In this document: positions 32,979 through 41,617 of the stretch, in pieces
How positions within the stretch are numbered: the first letter of the stretch is position 1
Layout: the number at the start of each line of letters is the position of its first letter
DNA from: Mitsuaria chitosanitabida ATCC BAA-476 = NBRC 102408
Lineage (GTDB): Bacteria; Pseudomonadota; Gammaproteobacteria; Burkholderiales; Burkholderiaceae_C
NCBI RefSeq assembly: GCF_001598255.1
Contig: NZ_BCYP01000018.1
Span: 124,001 to 188,000, forward strand
Direction of reading: 5' to 3'
Length of the DNA: 64,000 nucleotides
Position numbers and translations under genes: made by a program
Notes under the pieces: model-generated
What the model was told of the DNA's origin: nothing
The model's input: only the letters and a program-made list of their open reading frames with translations
Databases searched by the model: none

Positions 32979-35575
32979 CAGGCTTCTTGGATGCGCTGGT
33001 TCAGGTGGGCCAGCGCCTCCTCGACCTGGTCGACCAGGACCAGGCACAGGTCGCCCGGCTGCAGACGCTCCAGCGCACGGTCGATCGCGACGAACTCGCC
33101 GCGGATCTCCTCGATGTGCTTGGTCCGCGTCGCGCCCTTGAGGCCCTGCTGCAGCAGCGCCAGGACCTCGCCGTCCTCGCGGCCGCGCTGGCAGGCGTCC
33201 TGGAACAGGATGGCCTCGTCGAAGGCCTCGCCCAGGATCTGCGTCTGCACGCGGATGTCCTCGTCGCGCCGGTCGCCGGCGCCGGAGATCACCACCGAGC
33301 GCTTGTTGGCCGGCAGCGCCTGAACCGCCTGCACCAGCGCGCGCATCGCGTCGCCGTTGTGGCCGTAGTCGGCGATGACCGTCGCACCGCGATAGTCCAT
33401 CACGTTGAAGCGGCCCGGCACGCTGTCCGAGTCGCTCATGAAGCTGGCCAGACCGCGGCGGATGGTGTCCCAGTCCAGACCGACGCCCCAGGCCGCGGCC
33501 ACCGCCGCCATCGCGTTCTCGTTCTGGAACGGGATCGCGCCGCCGCGGGTGAAGGGGATGTCGCGCAGCGGGATCGACTCGCGCCACGCGCCCTGCGCCG
33601 CGACCAGCGCGTCGCCGTCCACGTAGACGCAGCGCTTGCCCTGCGCGCGATGCGTGGCCATCAGCGGGTGATGACGGTCGCTGGCGAAGAAGATCACCTG
33701 GCCGGGGCAGACCTCGGCCATCTTGGCCACCACCGGATCGGCGGCGTTCAGCACCGCGTAGCCGTTCGGCGCCACGTTCTGCACGATCACGCGCTTGACC
33801 AGGGCCAGTTCCTCGACGGTGTTGAGGAAGTTCATGCCCAGGTGGTCGCCCTCGCCCAGGTTGGTCACCACCGCCACCTGGCAGCGGTCGAAGCCCAGAC
33901 CCTCGCGCAGCACGCCGCCGCGGGCGGTCTCGAAGACCGCCGCCTCGACGTCCGGGTGCATCAGCACGTTGCGGGCGCTCTTGGGGCCCGAGCAGTCGCC
34001 GCTGTCGGTCTGGCGGCCGTCGACGTAGACGCCGTCGGTGTTGGTCATGCCCACGCGCAGGCCCTGCGTCGCGAACATGTGCGCCACCAGGCGCGAGGTC
34101 GTCGTCTTGCCGTTGGTGCCGGTCACCGCCACGATGGGGATGCGGCCGTCGTCGCCGCCGCGGCCGCCATGCGCGCCGTGGCCATGGCCGTAGAGGCTGG
34201 AGATGATGGCCTCGCCCACGTCGCGGCCCTTGCCGTAGGACGGGCTCAGGTGCATGCGCAGACCGGGCGCGGCGTTGACCTCGACGATGCCGCCGCTCTG
34301 CTCTTCCAGCGGACGCAGCACGCTCTCGGCCACCACGTCGACGCCGCAGACATGCAGCCCCACCACCGTGGCCGCCGCGATCGCGCGGGCCGCGACTTCC
34401 GGATGCACGTCGTCGGTGACGTCCGTGGCGGTGCCGCCGGTCGACAGGTTGGCGTTGTTGCGCAGGATCACGCGGCGACCCTTCTCGGGCACCGACTCGG
34501 GGGTCAGGCCTTGCAGGTCCAGGCGCGCGATGGCGATGTCGTCCAGGCGGATCTTGGTCAGCGAGGTCGCGTGACCGTCGCCGCGGCGCGGGTCCTCGTT
34601 GACCTTGTTGACCAGCTGGCGCACCGTGTGCGCGCCGTCGCCGATGACGTTGGGCGGGTCACGGCGCGCGGCCGCGACCAGCTTGTCGCCGACCACCAGC
34701 AGGCGGTAGTCGCTGCCGGGCAGGAACTTCTCGACCATCACGGTGCCGATGTCCTCGGCGGCCTTGTAGGCCATCTCCATGTGCTCGCGGCTGGCGACGT
34801 TGACCGTCACGCCCTTGCCCTGGTTGCCGTCCAGCGGCTTGACCACCACCGGAAGGCCGATCTCCTGCGCCAGTGTCCAGGCTTCCTCGACGGACTCGAC
34901 CGGGGCGCCGATGGGCACCGGCACGCCGGCCGACTGCAGCAGGCGCTTGGACAGGTCCTTGTCCTGCGCGATCGATTCCGACACCGCGCTGGTGGCGTCC
35001 ACCTCGGCGGCCCAGATGCGGCGCTGCTTTACGCCCCAGCCCAGCTGGACGAGCGAGCCCTGCGTCAGGCGGCGGAAGGGGATGCCGCGCTTGCAAGCGG
35101 CGTCGACGATGGATCCAGTCGAGGGGCCGAGGCGGATGTCCTCGTCGGTCTCGCGCAGCGCCTTGACGGCGGCATCGGCGTCGAACGAGGCGCCGCTCTG
35201 CGCGGCGGCGATCAGCTCGACCGCCTTGTCGAAGGCAGCCCGGCCGACGTCCTCTTCGCTGTACTCGACGACGACCTGGAACGTGCCTTCCTCGGACGTC
35301 GCATGCGTGTGGCTGAAGGTCACCGGGCAGCCGGCCTGCGCCTGCAGCGCCAGCGCGGCCTGCTCCAGCACATGCGCCAGCGAGATCGGCGTCTTCTGGC
35401 TGCTGGCCGGCCTCAGCGGGCCGATGCCGGGGAAGCGCTCGCGCAGGCGGGCCTCGAAGCCGGCCATGTCGGCGAGCGCGCGTTCAGCCTCGCCGCAATG
35501 CACCACCGCCTCGATGGCGGTGTGGCGGCTCCACATGTTGGGGCCGCGCAGGGCCCGGGTGCGAGAGACTTCCAT
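32978..35575 (-). CDS. cphA: cyanophycin synthetase
   Basis: An 865-residue ATP-dependent ligase that polymerises aspartate and arginine into the storage polymer cyanophycin. An N-terminal domain (about 1-160) beginning MEVSRTRALRGPNMW, an ATP-grasp domain (about 215-475) with VVVKPLDGNQGKGV, and a Mur-ligase-like domain with an intact P-loop GTNGKTTTS (486-494) plus the ADYGHNGDAM and SGAGDRRDEDI regions of MurE-type ligases. Length is typical of full CphA. It lies 73 bp downstream of cphA' and is coupled to the FUSC gene. Confidence 0.95.
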   Translation of the reverse strand: MEVSRTRALRGPNMWSRHTAIEAVVHCGEAERALADMAGFEARLRERFPGIGPLRPASSQKTPISLAHVLEQAALALQAQAGCPVTFSHTHATSEEGTFQVVVEYSEEDVGRAAFDKAVELIAAAQSGASFDADAAVKALRETDEDIRLGPSTGSIVDAACKRGIPFRRLTQGSLVQLGWGVKQRRIWAAEVDATSAVSESIAQDKDLSKRLLQSAGVPVPIGAPVESVEEAWTLAQEIGLPVVVKPLDGNQGKGVTVNVASREHMEMAYKAAEDIGTVMVEKFLPGSDYRLLVVGDKLVAAARRDPPNVIGDGAHTVRQLVNKVNEDPRRGDGHATSLTKIRLDDIAIARLDLQGLTPESVPEKGRRVILRNNANLSTGGTATDVTDDVHPEVAARAIAAATVVGLHVCGVDVVAESVLRPLEEQSGGIVEVNAAPGLRMHLSPSYGKGRDVGEAIISSLYGHGHGAHGGRGGDDGRIPIVAVTGTNGKTTTSRLVAHMFATQGLRVGMTNTDGVYVDGRQTDSGDCSGPKSARNVLMHPDVEAAVFETARGGVLREGLGFDRCQVAVVTNLGEGDHLGMNFLNTVEELALVKRVIVQNVAPNGYAVLNAADPVVAKMAEVCPGQVIFFASDRHHPLMATHRAQGKRCVYVDGDALVAAQGAWRESIPLRDIPFTRGGAIPFQNENAMAAVAAAWGVGLDWDTIRRGLASFMSDSDSVPGRFNVMDYRGATVIADYGHNGDAMRALVQAVQALPANKRSVVISGAGDRRDEDIRVQTQILGEAFDEAILFQDACQRGREDGEVLALLQQGLKGATRTKHIEEIRGEFVAIDRALERLQPGDLCLVLVDQVEEALAHLNQRIQEA

Positions 35576-35648
35576 CTGAGGTCTTCCGATTCGAATGTTC
35601 TTGTGATGACGGGGACGAAGAGAGGGCGGCGGCTCGCTCAGCGCGAGC

Positions 35649-37826
35649 TCACTGCGGCAGCTCCGGCACGAAGGTGTCCAGGCCGGCCGAGATCAGCTCC
35701 GGGGAGATGCCCATCGCCCAGGCCGTGGCCACGGCGGCGAGCACGGACTCGCTGGAGATCTCCTGGCCCGCGGCCTGGAAGCGCTTGCGCAGCGACTCGA
35801 CGTTGGCGCCCGAGGTCTCGGCGCTGCCTTGCGCCAGCACGGCCGCGCCGCCACGCAGGAAGACGCCGCGGCCTTCCTTGCCGCGGTGCTCGCTCAGCGC
35901 GGCGTTGGCGGCCTCGACCGCGTAGAAGATGACCTCGCCGTCGGACAGCGGGGCCATCTCGACCAGCTTGGCGTCGTCGGCGTTCAGCACGGCCGCGCCG
36001 TCCGACAGCACGACGTCGACCTGGGTGCGCAACACCTTGAAGAGCTGGTCCTCGGTCTGGATGTCGTGCGCGTCGAGCTCCGGCACGCGGCCGGAGTCGG
36101 TCACCAGGCCGACCTGGCAGCGGTCGTAGGCCAGGCCGTCGCCCAGGATCACGCCGGCGCCGTTCTCGACCACGATCGCGTCGACCGCGCGGTTCATCAG
36201 CAGGCGGTGGCTGGCGGCCCAGGTCGCGCTGGGCTTGCGCTCCACGCGGCGGGTGCCCAGGAAGAGGCCGTCGCCGCAGGCCAGGCCGACGTGGCGGCCG
36301 TTCAGGTGCAGCAGCCAGCCGACCAGGCGCGCGATCTGCGCCGTGCCGCGCGAGCCCGACACGCCCACGATGGGGATGCGGCCGTTCTCGTCCTCGGCGA
36401 AGAGGTGGTCGATGATGGCCTGACCCACCGGCTGGGGCATGCCCTCGGCGGGCTTCAGGTGCATCAGCAGGCCCGGGCCCGCGTTGACCTCGACGATCGC
36501 GCCGCCGGTCTCGGACAAGGGGCGGGCGATGTCGCTGCACACCAGGTCCACGCCGGCGATGTCCAGGCCGACGGTGCGCACCGCCAGCGAGACCGCGTGC
36601 GCCACTTCCGGATGGATCTGCGCGGTGCAGTCGATGGCGACGTTGCCGTTGCGCTGGATCAGCACGCGGCGGCCCGCCTCGGGGACGCCCTCACCGGACA
36701 GGCCCTGGCGTTGCAGGTCCAGCAGCACGACCGGGTCGTCGCGGATGTCGATGCGGTTGAGCGGGAAGTCCTCGGTCGTGCCGCGGCGCGGATCGGTGTT
36801 GATCTGCAGGTCGACCAACTGCACCACGCTGTGGACCCCGTCGCCGGTGATCCAGGCTTCCTCGCCGCGCGCGGCCGCCACGACCTGGCCGCCGACCACC
36901 AGCAGGCGGTGCTCCATGCCGGGGATGTAGCTCTCGACCAGGACTTCCGAGCCTTCCTTGTCGGCCAGGTGGAAGGCGGCCTCGATGTCGGCCTGCTGGC
37001 GCAGGTCCAGCGTGACGCCGCGACCATGGTTGCCGTCGGAGGGCTTGACCACGACCGGCAGGCCCAGGTCCTGGGCGACGTCCCAGGCCTCGGCGGCGGT
37101 CTTCACGGCCTGGCCGGCGGGGACCGGGACGCCCACGGCCTTCAGCAGGTCCTTGGTCAGGTCCTTGTCGCGCGCGATGCCCTCGGCGATCGCGCTGGTC
37201 ATGTCGGTCTCGGCCGTCCAGATGCGGCGCTGGCGCGCGCCGTAGCCCAGCTGCACCAGGTTGCCGTCGTTCAGGCGGATGTGGGGGATGCGGCGGTCGG
37301 TGGCCGCGGCGACGATGGCGGCGGTCGACGGGCCGAGGTAGCAGTCGTCCAGCTTGTCGCGGATCGCCTCGACGGCGGCGTCGACGTTGAAGTCGTCGCC
37401 GTTGATGGTGGCCATCAGCAACGCATGGCCCTGTTCCAGCGCGCAGCGGGCGACCTGCTCGTCACGGGCCCGGAACACCATCCGGTACACGCCGTGCTGC
37501 GAGGTCGAGCGCGTCTGGCCGAAGCCGGTGGGCATGCCCGCCAGGTTGAGCAGCTCGATGACGATGTGCTCCAGCACATGGCCCATCCAGGTGCCCTCGG
37601 TCAGGCGCTGCAGGAAGCCGCCGCGCTCGCCGACGCCGCAGTGGTGCTCCACCAGCGCCGGGAGCCGGGCGCACAGGCGGTCGGTGAAGCCGGGCAGCAG
37701 GTTGGACGGGTGTTCCTCCAGACCTCCCAGGTCGAGCCAGGTTTCCAGCACCGGCCGGTAGGTCCACATGTTGGGGCCGCGCAGGTAGTTGATGCGCAGG
37801 AGCTTGATGTCGTCGTGTCGGCTCAT
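35649..37826 (-). CDS. cphA': second cyanophycin synthetase CphA' with altered P-loop
   Basis: A 725-residue paralogue of CphA. The N-terminal LLRINYLRGPNMWTY and ATP-grasp VVVKPSDGNHGRGV are conserved. The Mur-ligase-like part is about 140 residues shorter, ending soon after the central domain, and its P-loop reads GSRGTAQIA (about residues 491-499) instead of GTNGKTTTS, losing the key Lys. Burkholderiales such as Cupriavidus carry the same cphA/cphA' pair, and both are reported to matter for polymer formation. The start MSRHDDIKLL is chosen by homology to CphA; no Shine-Dalgarno is visible. Confidence 0.9.
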   Translation of the reverse strand: MSRHDDIKLLRINYLRGPNMWTYRPVLETWLDLGGLEEHPSNLLPGFTDRLCARLPALVEHHCGVGERGGFLQRLTEGTWMGHVLEHIVIELLNLAGMPTGFGQTRSTSQHGVYRMVFRARDEQVARCALEQGHALLMATINGDDFNVDAAVEAIRDKLDDCYLGPSTAAIVAAATDRRIPHIRLNDGNLVQLGYGARQRRIWTAETDMTSAIAEGIARDKDLTKDLLKAVGVPVPAGQAVKTAAEAWDVAQDLGLPVVVKPSDGNHGRGVTLDLRQQADIEAAFHLADKEGSEVLVESYIPGMEHRLLVVGGQVVAAARGEEAWITGDGVHSVVQLVDLQINTDPRRGTTEDFPLNRIDIRDDPVVLLDLQRQGLSGEGVPEAGRRVLIQRNGNVAIDCTAQIHPEVAHAVSLAVRTVGLDIAGVDLVCSDIARPLSETGGAIVEVNAGPGLLMHLKPAEGMPQPVGQAIIDHLFAEDENGRIPIVGVSGSRGTAQIARLVGWLLHLNGRHVGLACGDGLFLGTRRVERKPSATWAASHRLLMNRAVDAIVVENGAGVILGDGLAYDRCQVGLVTDSGRVPELDAHDIQTEDQLFKVLRTQVDVVLSDGAAVLNADDAKLVEMAPLSDGEVIFYAVEAANAALSEHRGKEGRGVFLRGGAAVLAQGSAETSGANVESLRKRFQAAGQEISSESVLAAVATAWAMGISPELISAGLDTFVPELPQ

Positions 37827-37883
37827 GGGGGGAGGGGACGTAGTGGGGACCGGCCGGGGGCGGCTACCGGAGTTTGAAGCGAA

Positions 37884-37895
37884 GCACAATTGTGC
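37884..37895. promoter_or_regulatory. palindrome in the divergent cyanophycin promoter region
   Basis: Perfect 12-bp palindrome GCACAATTGTGC. It lies between a possible -35 TTGAAG and -10 TTAAGA (18-bp spacer) for the ABC transporter gene, in the 112-bp gap between cphA' and that gene. Candidate operator for co-control of both arms. Confidence 0.4.
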
Positions 37896-37938
37896 GCTTA
37901 AGAGAAAATCCGGCGAAACATCGCCAGAAGAATCACGC

Positions 37939-40251
37939 ATGCAGCATCAACATCCTGTTTCGCCAGTTCCGGCCGGGTCGGCCGCCGAGGCCTTCGAATC
38001 ACGCCATCGGCGTGGCGAGAACGTCCGGGCGACGCTGGAGGTTGACCTTGACACCCAGTTGCGCTTCCGCGCGGGCGCTCTGCAACTCACCGACCAGCGC
38101 CTCCTGGCCTGGGGACCTGCCGGCAACGCCGGTGCCCGGACCGCGGATGACGCGGAATTCCAGGAATGGCCCCTGTCCCCGGACCTGCGCCTGGCGCTCT
38201 CCGACCACGCCGGCCTGGGCCTGCTGGAACTGGTGAACGCCTCGGGCCGGCTGGCCCAGTGGCGCTTCACGATGAAGGCCAACCTGCAGGCGCAGCGCTT
38301 CCAGGACGCCTTCAACCGCCGCGACGAGGCGGCGCACGACCAGGAGGCCGAGCCCGAGCTGTGCCCCAGCTGCCAGGCCGTGCTGCCCGAGGACAGCGAG
38401 GAGTGCCCGAGCTGCGCCCGCGAGCTGCACACCCCCCCGTCGACCTGGGTGCTGCTGCGCCTGTGGCGCTTCGCCGGGCCCTACAAGGGTCAGTTGTTGC
38501 TGGGCTTCCTGCTGATGCTGGGCGCGACCGGCGCGACCCTGGTCTCGCCCTACCTGACCATGCCGCTGATGGACAAGGTGCTGATCCCCTTCCAGCAGGG
38601 GCAGCAGATCGACACCGGCCTGGTGGTGCTCTACCTGAGCGGCCTGCTGGGCGCGGCGCTGGTGTCCTGGATCCTGGGCTGGGCCAAGACCTACATCCTG
38701 GCGCTGGTCTCGGAACGCATCGCCGCGGACCTGCGCACCGCGACCTTCGATCACCTGCTGGGCCTGTCGCTGGAGTACTTCGGCTCCAAGCGCACCGGCG
38801 ACCTGATGAGCCGCATCGGCTCGGAGACCGACCGCATCAGCGTCTTCCTGTCGCTGCACGCGCTGGACTTCATCACCGATTGCCTGATGCTGCTGATGAT
38901 CACGGTGATCCTGTTCTCCAACAACGCCTGGCTGGCGCTGGCGACGCTGGTGCCGCTGCCCTTCATCGCCTGGCTGATCCACCTGGTGCGCGACAAGCTG
39001 CGCACCGGCTTCGAGAAGATCGACCGCGTCTGGGGCGAGGTCACCTCGGTGCTGGCCGACACCATCCCCGGCATCCGCGTGGTGAAGGCCTTCGCCCAGG
39101 AGCGCCGCGAGGCCGAGCGCTTCCGCACCGCCAACAAGCACAACCTGGTCGTCAATGACCGCCTGAACAAGACCTGGAGCCTGTTCACGCCCAGCGTCTC
39201 GCTGCTGACCGAGATCGGCCTGCTGGTCGTCTGGGCCTTCGGCATCTGGCTGATCGCGCACTCGCAGATCACGGTCGGTACGCTGACCGCCTTCCTCGCC
39301 TACATCGGCCGCTTCTACGGCCGGCTGGATTCGATGAGCCGCATCGTGTCGGTGACGCAGAAGGCCGCCTCCGGCGCCAAGCGCATCTTCGACATCCTGG
39401 ACCACCACTCCAATGTGCCGGAACCGGCGCAGCCGGTGACGCTGGCCAAGGTCGAGGGCGGCCTGTCGCTGCAGGACATCGGCTTCCGTTACGGGAACCG
39501 GACGGTGATCCGCGATCTGAACCTGGAGATCAAGCCGGGCGAGATGATCGGCCTGGTCGGCCACAGCGGCTCGGGCAAGAGCACGATGGTCAACCTGATC
39601 TGCCGCTTCTACGACGTGACCGAGGGTTCGATCAAGCTGGACGGCGTGGACCTGCGCCGCTTCAAGCTGTCGGACTACCGCCGCCACATCGGCCTGGTGC
39701 TGCAGGAGCCCTTCCTGTTCTTCGGGACGATCGCGGAGAACATCGCCTACGGCAAGCCCGAGGCGACGCGCGAGGAAATCGTCGCCGCGGCCCGCGCCGC
39801 GCACGCGCATGAATTCATCCTGCGGCTGCCGCAGGGCTATGACTCGCTGGTGGGCGAGCGCGGCCAGGGCCTGTCCGGCGGCGAGCGCCAGCGGATCTCG
39901 ATCGCCCGCGCGCTGCTGATCGACCCGCGCATCCTGATCATGGACGAGGCCACCTCGGCGGTGGACACCGAGACCGAGAAGGAGATCCAGAAGGCGCTGG
40001 ACAACCTGGTGCGCGGCCGCACGACCATCGCGATCGCCCACCGCCTGTCCACGCTCCGCAAGGCCGACCGCCTGGTGGTGATGGACCGCGGCGAGGTGGT
40101 CGAGGTCGGCCCGCACGACGAGCTGATCGCCAAGCAGGGCGCCTACTGGCGCTTGTGGGAGGCGCAGGCCCGCCGCGTCGATGCCGAGGAGCAGGACAGC
40201 GTCGTCGTGGTCGCGCCCAACGTCAATGTCCACACGGCCACGCAGGCCTGA
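37939..40251 (+). CDS. cyanophycin metabolism-associated ABC exporter with zinc-ribbon N-terminus
   Basis: A 770-residue fused membrane/ATPase half-transporter of the type found beside cyanophycin genes. The first 170 residues form a soluble domain ending in a four-Cys zinc ribbon (CPSC at 142-145, CPSC at 156-159). A type-1 ABC membrane domain of six helices follows (about 180-470), then an ATPase with Walker A GHSGSGKST (Lys547), signature LSGGERQR, Walker B ILIMDEATSA and H-loop IAIAHRLS. Substrate unknown; the constant linkage suggests cyanophycin precursors, dipeptides or a regulatory cargo. Confidence 0.9.
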   Translation: MQHQHPVSPVPAGSAAEAFESRHRRGENVRATLEVDLDTQLRFRAGALQLTDQRLLAWGPAGNAGARTADDAEFQEWPLSPDLRLALSDHAGLGLLELVNASGRLAQWRFTMKANLQAQRFQDAFNRRDEAAHDQEAEPELCPSCQAVLPEDSEECPSCARELHTPPSTWVLLRLWRFAGPYKGQLLLGFLLMLGATGATLVSPYLTMPLMDKVLIPFQQGQQIDTGLVVLYLSGLLGAALVSWILGWAKTYILALVSERIAADLRTATFDHLLGLSLEYFGSKRTGDLMSRIGSETDRISVFLSLHALDFITDCLMLLMITVILFSNNAWLALATLVPLPFIAWLIHLVRDKLRTGFEKIDRVWGEVTSVLADTIPGIRVVKAFAQERREAERFRTANKHNLVVNDRLNKTWSLFTPSVSLLTEIGLLVVWAFGIWLIAHSQITVGTLTAFLAYIGRFYGRLDSMSRIVSVTQKAASGAKRIFDILDHHSNVPEPAQPVTLAKVEGGLSLQDIGFRYGNRTVIRDLNLEIKPGEMIGLVGHSGSGKSTMVNLICRFYDVTEGSIKLDGVDLRRFKLSDYRRHIGLVLQEPFLFFGTIAENIAYGKPEATREEIVAAARAAHAHEFILRLPQGYDSLVGERGQGLSGGERQRISIARALLIDPRILIMDEATSAVDTETEKEIQKALDNLVRGRTTIAIAHRLSTLRKADRLVVMDRGEVVEVGPHDELIAKQGAYWRLWEAQARRVDAEEQDSVVVVAPNVNVHTATQA

Positions 40252-40269
40252 TCGCGCCGAGGTTTCCGC

Positions 40270-40737
40270 ATGAGCAACATCCATTCCCTCGCGCGCAACG
40301 CCTTCGGCCGGCTGGTGCTGGTCGACGCGCAAGGCCTGACCCATGAGAACGTCAGCGCGGTCCGCGCGCATCCGCTGAGCGCGCCGGACGAAGGCATCTC
40401 CATCGTCGGCACGGACGGGCACGAGATCGCCTGGATCGACCGCATCACCGATCTGCCGGAGGCGCAGCGCGCGCTGCTGGGCGAGGAACTCGCCCATCGC
40501 GAGATGACGCCCGCGGTGCTCAAGCTGCTGTCGGTGTCGACCTTCTCCACGCCCTCGCAATGGACGGTCGAGACCGACCGCGGTCCTACCAGCTTCATCC
40601 TCAAGAGCGAGGAGGACATCCGGCGGATCGGCGACGGCCGGCTGCTGATCCAGAGCAGCCACGGCCTGCACTTCCTGGTGCCGGACCGCTTCGGGCTGGA
40701 CCGGCACTCGAGGAAGCTGCTCGAGCGCTTCCTCTGA
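40270..40737 (+). CDS. cyanophycin metabolism-associated DUF1854 protein
   Basis: A 155-residue cytoplasmic protein of the DUF1854 family, 18 bp after the ABC gene with GAGG before the ATG. Visible family blocks: LVLVDAQGLTHENVSAVRAHPLS near the N-terminus, EIAWIDRITDLPEAQRALLGEELAHREMTPAVLKL in the middle (in pieces) and LIQSSHGLHFLVPDRFGLD near the end. Function unknown. Members accompany cyanophycin-linked ABC transporters, so a role with that transporter is likely. It ends one base from the convergent gene at 40739. Confidence 0.88.
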   Translation: MSNIHSLARNAFGRLVLVDAQGLTHENVSAVRAHPLSAPDEGISIVGTDGHEIAWIDRITDLPEAQRALLGEELAHREMTPAVLKLLSVSTFSTPSQWTVETDRGPTSFILKSEEDIRRIGDGRLLIQSSHGLHFLVPDRFGLDRHSRKLLERFL

Positions 40738-40738
40738 T

Positions 40739-41617
40739 TCAGTTGCCCAAGGGCTGGATCACGACGAAGGAGGGCACGGACACCGTGCCCGGACCGCTGT
40801 AGCGCGGCTTTCTGGCGACGACCTGGAAGGACTTGGGCCCCGTGTACACGGCGCCGCTGGCCTTGCCGACGTTCAGGGCCATCGCGGACTGGCAGTCGGC
40901 GCCTGCGGGGCGGGGCTCGGCCAGCCATTTCGCCAGCTCGTCGATGGCCACGGGCTTGCGCGCGACCGCCACGGCCAGCGTGCCGTCCGCCCGGGTGCAG
41001 AAGACGCTGTAGGTGGAGCGGACCTCGCTGGGGTCGCGATCGCAGACCGCGGGCTTGCCTTCCTCCACCAGCAGCGGGCCGGACTGGATGGCGTGCTCGC
41101 AGGCGGCCAGACCGGCGATGTCGGCCGTCACCTTCCCGATGGAGACCGCCCCGCTGTCCTTGCGCACGCACAGCAGGCCCGACAGCCGATAGCGGTCGGC
41201 CCGGCGCAACGCGCAGTCCTCCGCCGGGCTGCCGCGGAGCTTCGTCAGGTTGGTGGACGACGACAGCCGGCCGTTGGACTTCAGCAGACCGTCCGGCAGA
41301 TCGGTGCGGCTGCCCGCCCGGCCCCCGCTCACCAGCAGCAGCTCCCTGCGGCCCAGATCCGCGATCGCGGGCAGCTGCTTGAGCGCGTCCTGGATCGACA
41401 CCCCTTCGTCGGGCCGCATGTCGGTGGTCTTGAGGGAGCCGGTCGCCTCCACCCAGACCTTGACGCGGTTGCCGGGGAACTCGAACAGCTCGACGGGCAG
41501 GGTCGGCGCGTCGCGGTGCTGCACGACCTGCGCATGCGCGCCACCGCCCAGCATCGCCCATCCGATCACCGCGAGCAGGCGCATCGACCGCGCGCCCCCG
41601 GGCGTCGCGCGCCTCAT
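40739..41617 (-). CDS. secreted phosphodiester glycosidase-like protein
   Basis: A 292-residue exported protein; the signal peptide is read at RSMRLLAVIGWAMLGGGAHAQ, so an internal ATG 11 codons later (41584) may be the true start. The second half resembles the NAGPA/DUF2233 phosphodiester glycosidase family: AIQSGPLLVEEGKPAVCDRDP, STYSVFCTRADGTLAVAV and CQSAMALNVGKASGAVYTGP parallel that family's conserved blocks, although the usual NLDGG reads ALNVG. Four codons of sequence overlap (ATGA) couple it to the membrane protein upstream. Moderate certainty on family. Confidence 0.6.
   Translation of the reverse strand: MRRATPGGARSMRLLAVIGWAMLGGGAHAQVVQHRDAPTLPVELFEFPGNRVKVWVEATGSLKTTDMRPDEGVSIQDALKQLPAIADLGRRELLLVSGGRAGSRTDLPDGLLKSNGRLSSSTNLTKLRGSPAEDCALRRADRYRLSGLLCVRKDSGAVSIGKVTADIAGLAACEHAIQSGPLLVEEGKPAVCDRDPSEVRSTYSVFCTRADGTLAVAVARKPVAIDELAKWLAEPRPAGADCQSAMALNVGKASGAVYTGPKSFQVVARKPRYSGPGTVSVPSFVVIQPLGN

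Noticed and set aside
37884-37895. ArgR box for arginine-responsive control of cyanophycin genes
   Set aside because: GCACAATTGTGC does not match the ArgR pattern of TGAAT/ATTCA half-sites.
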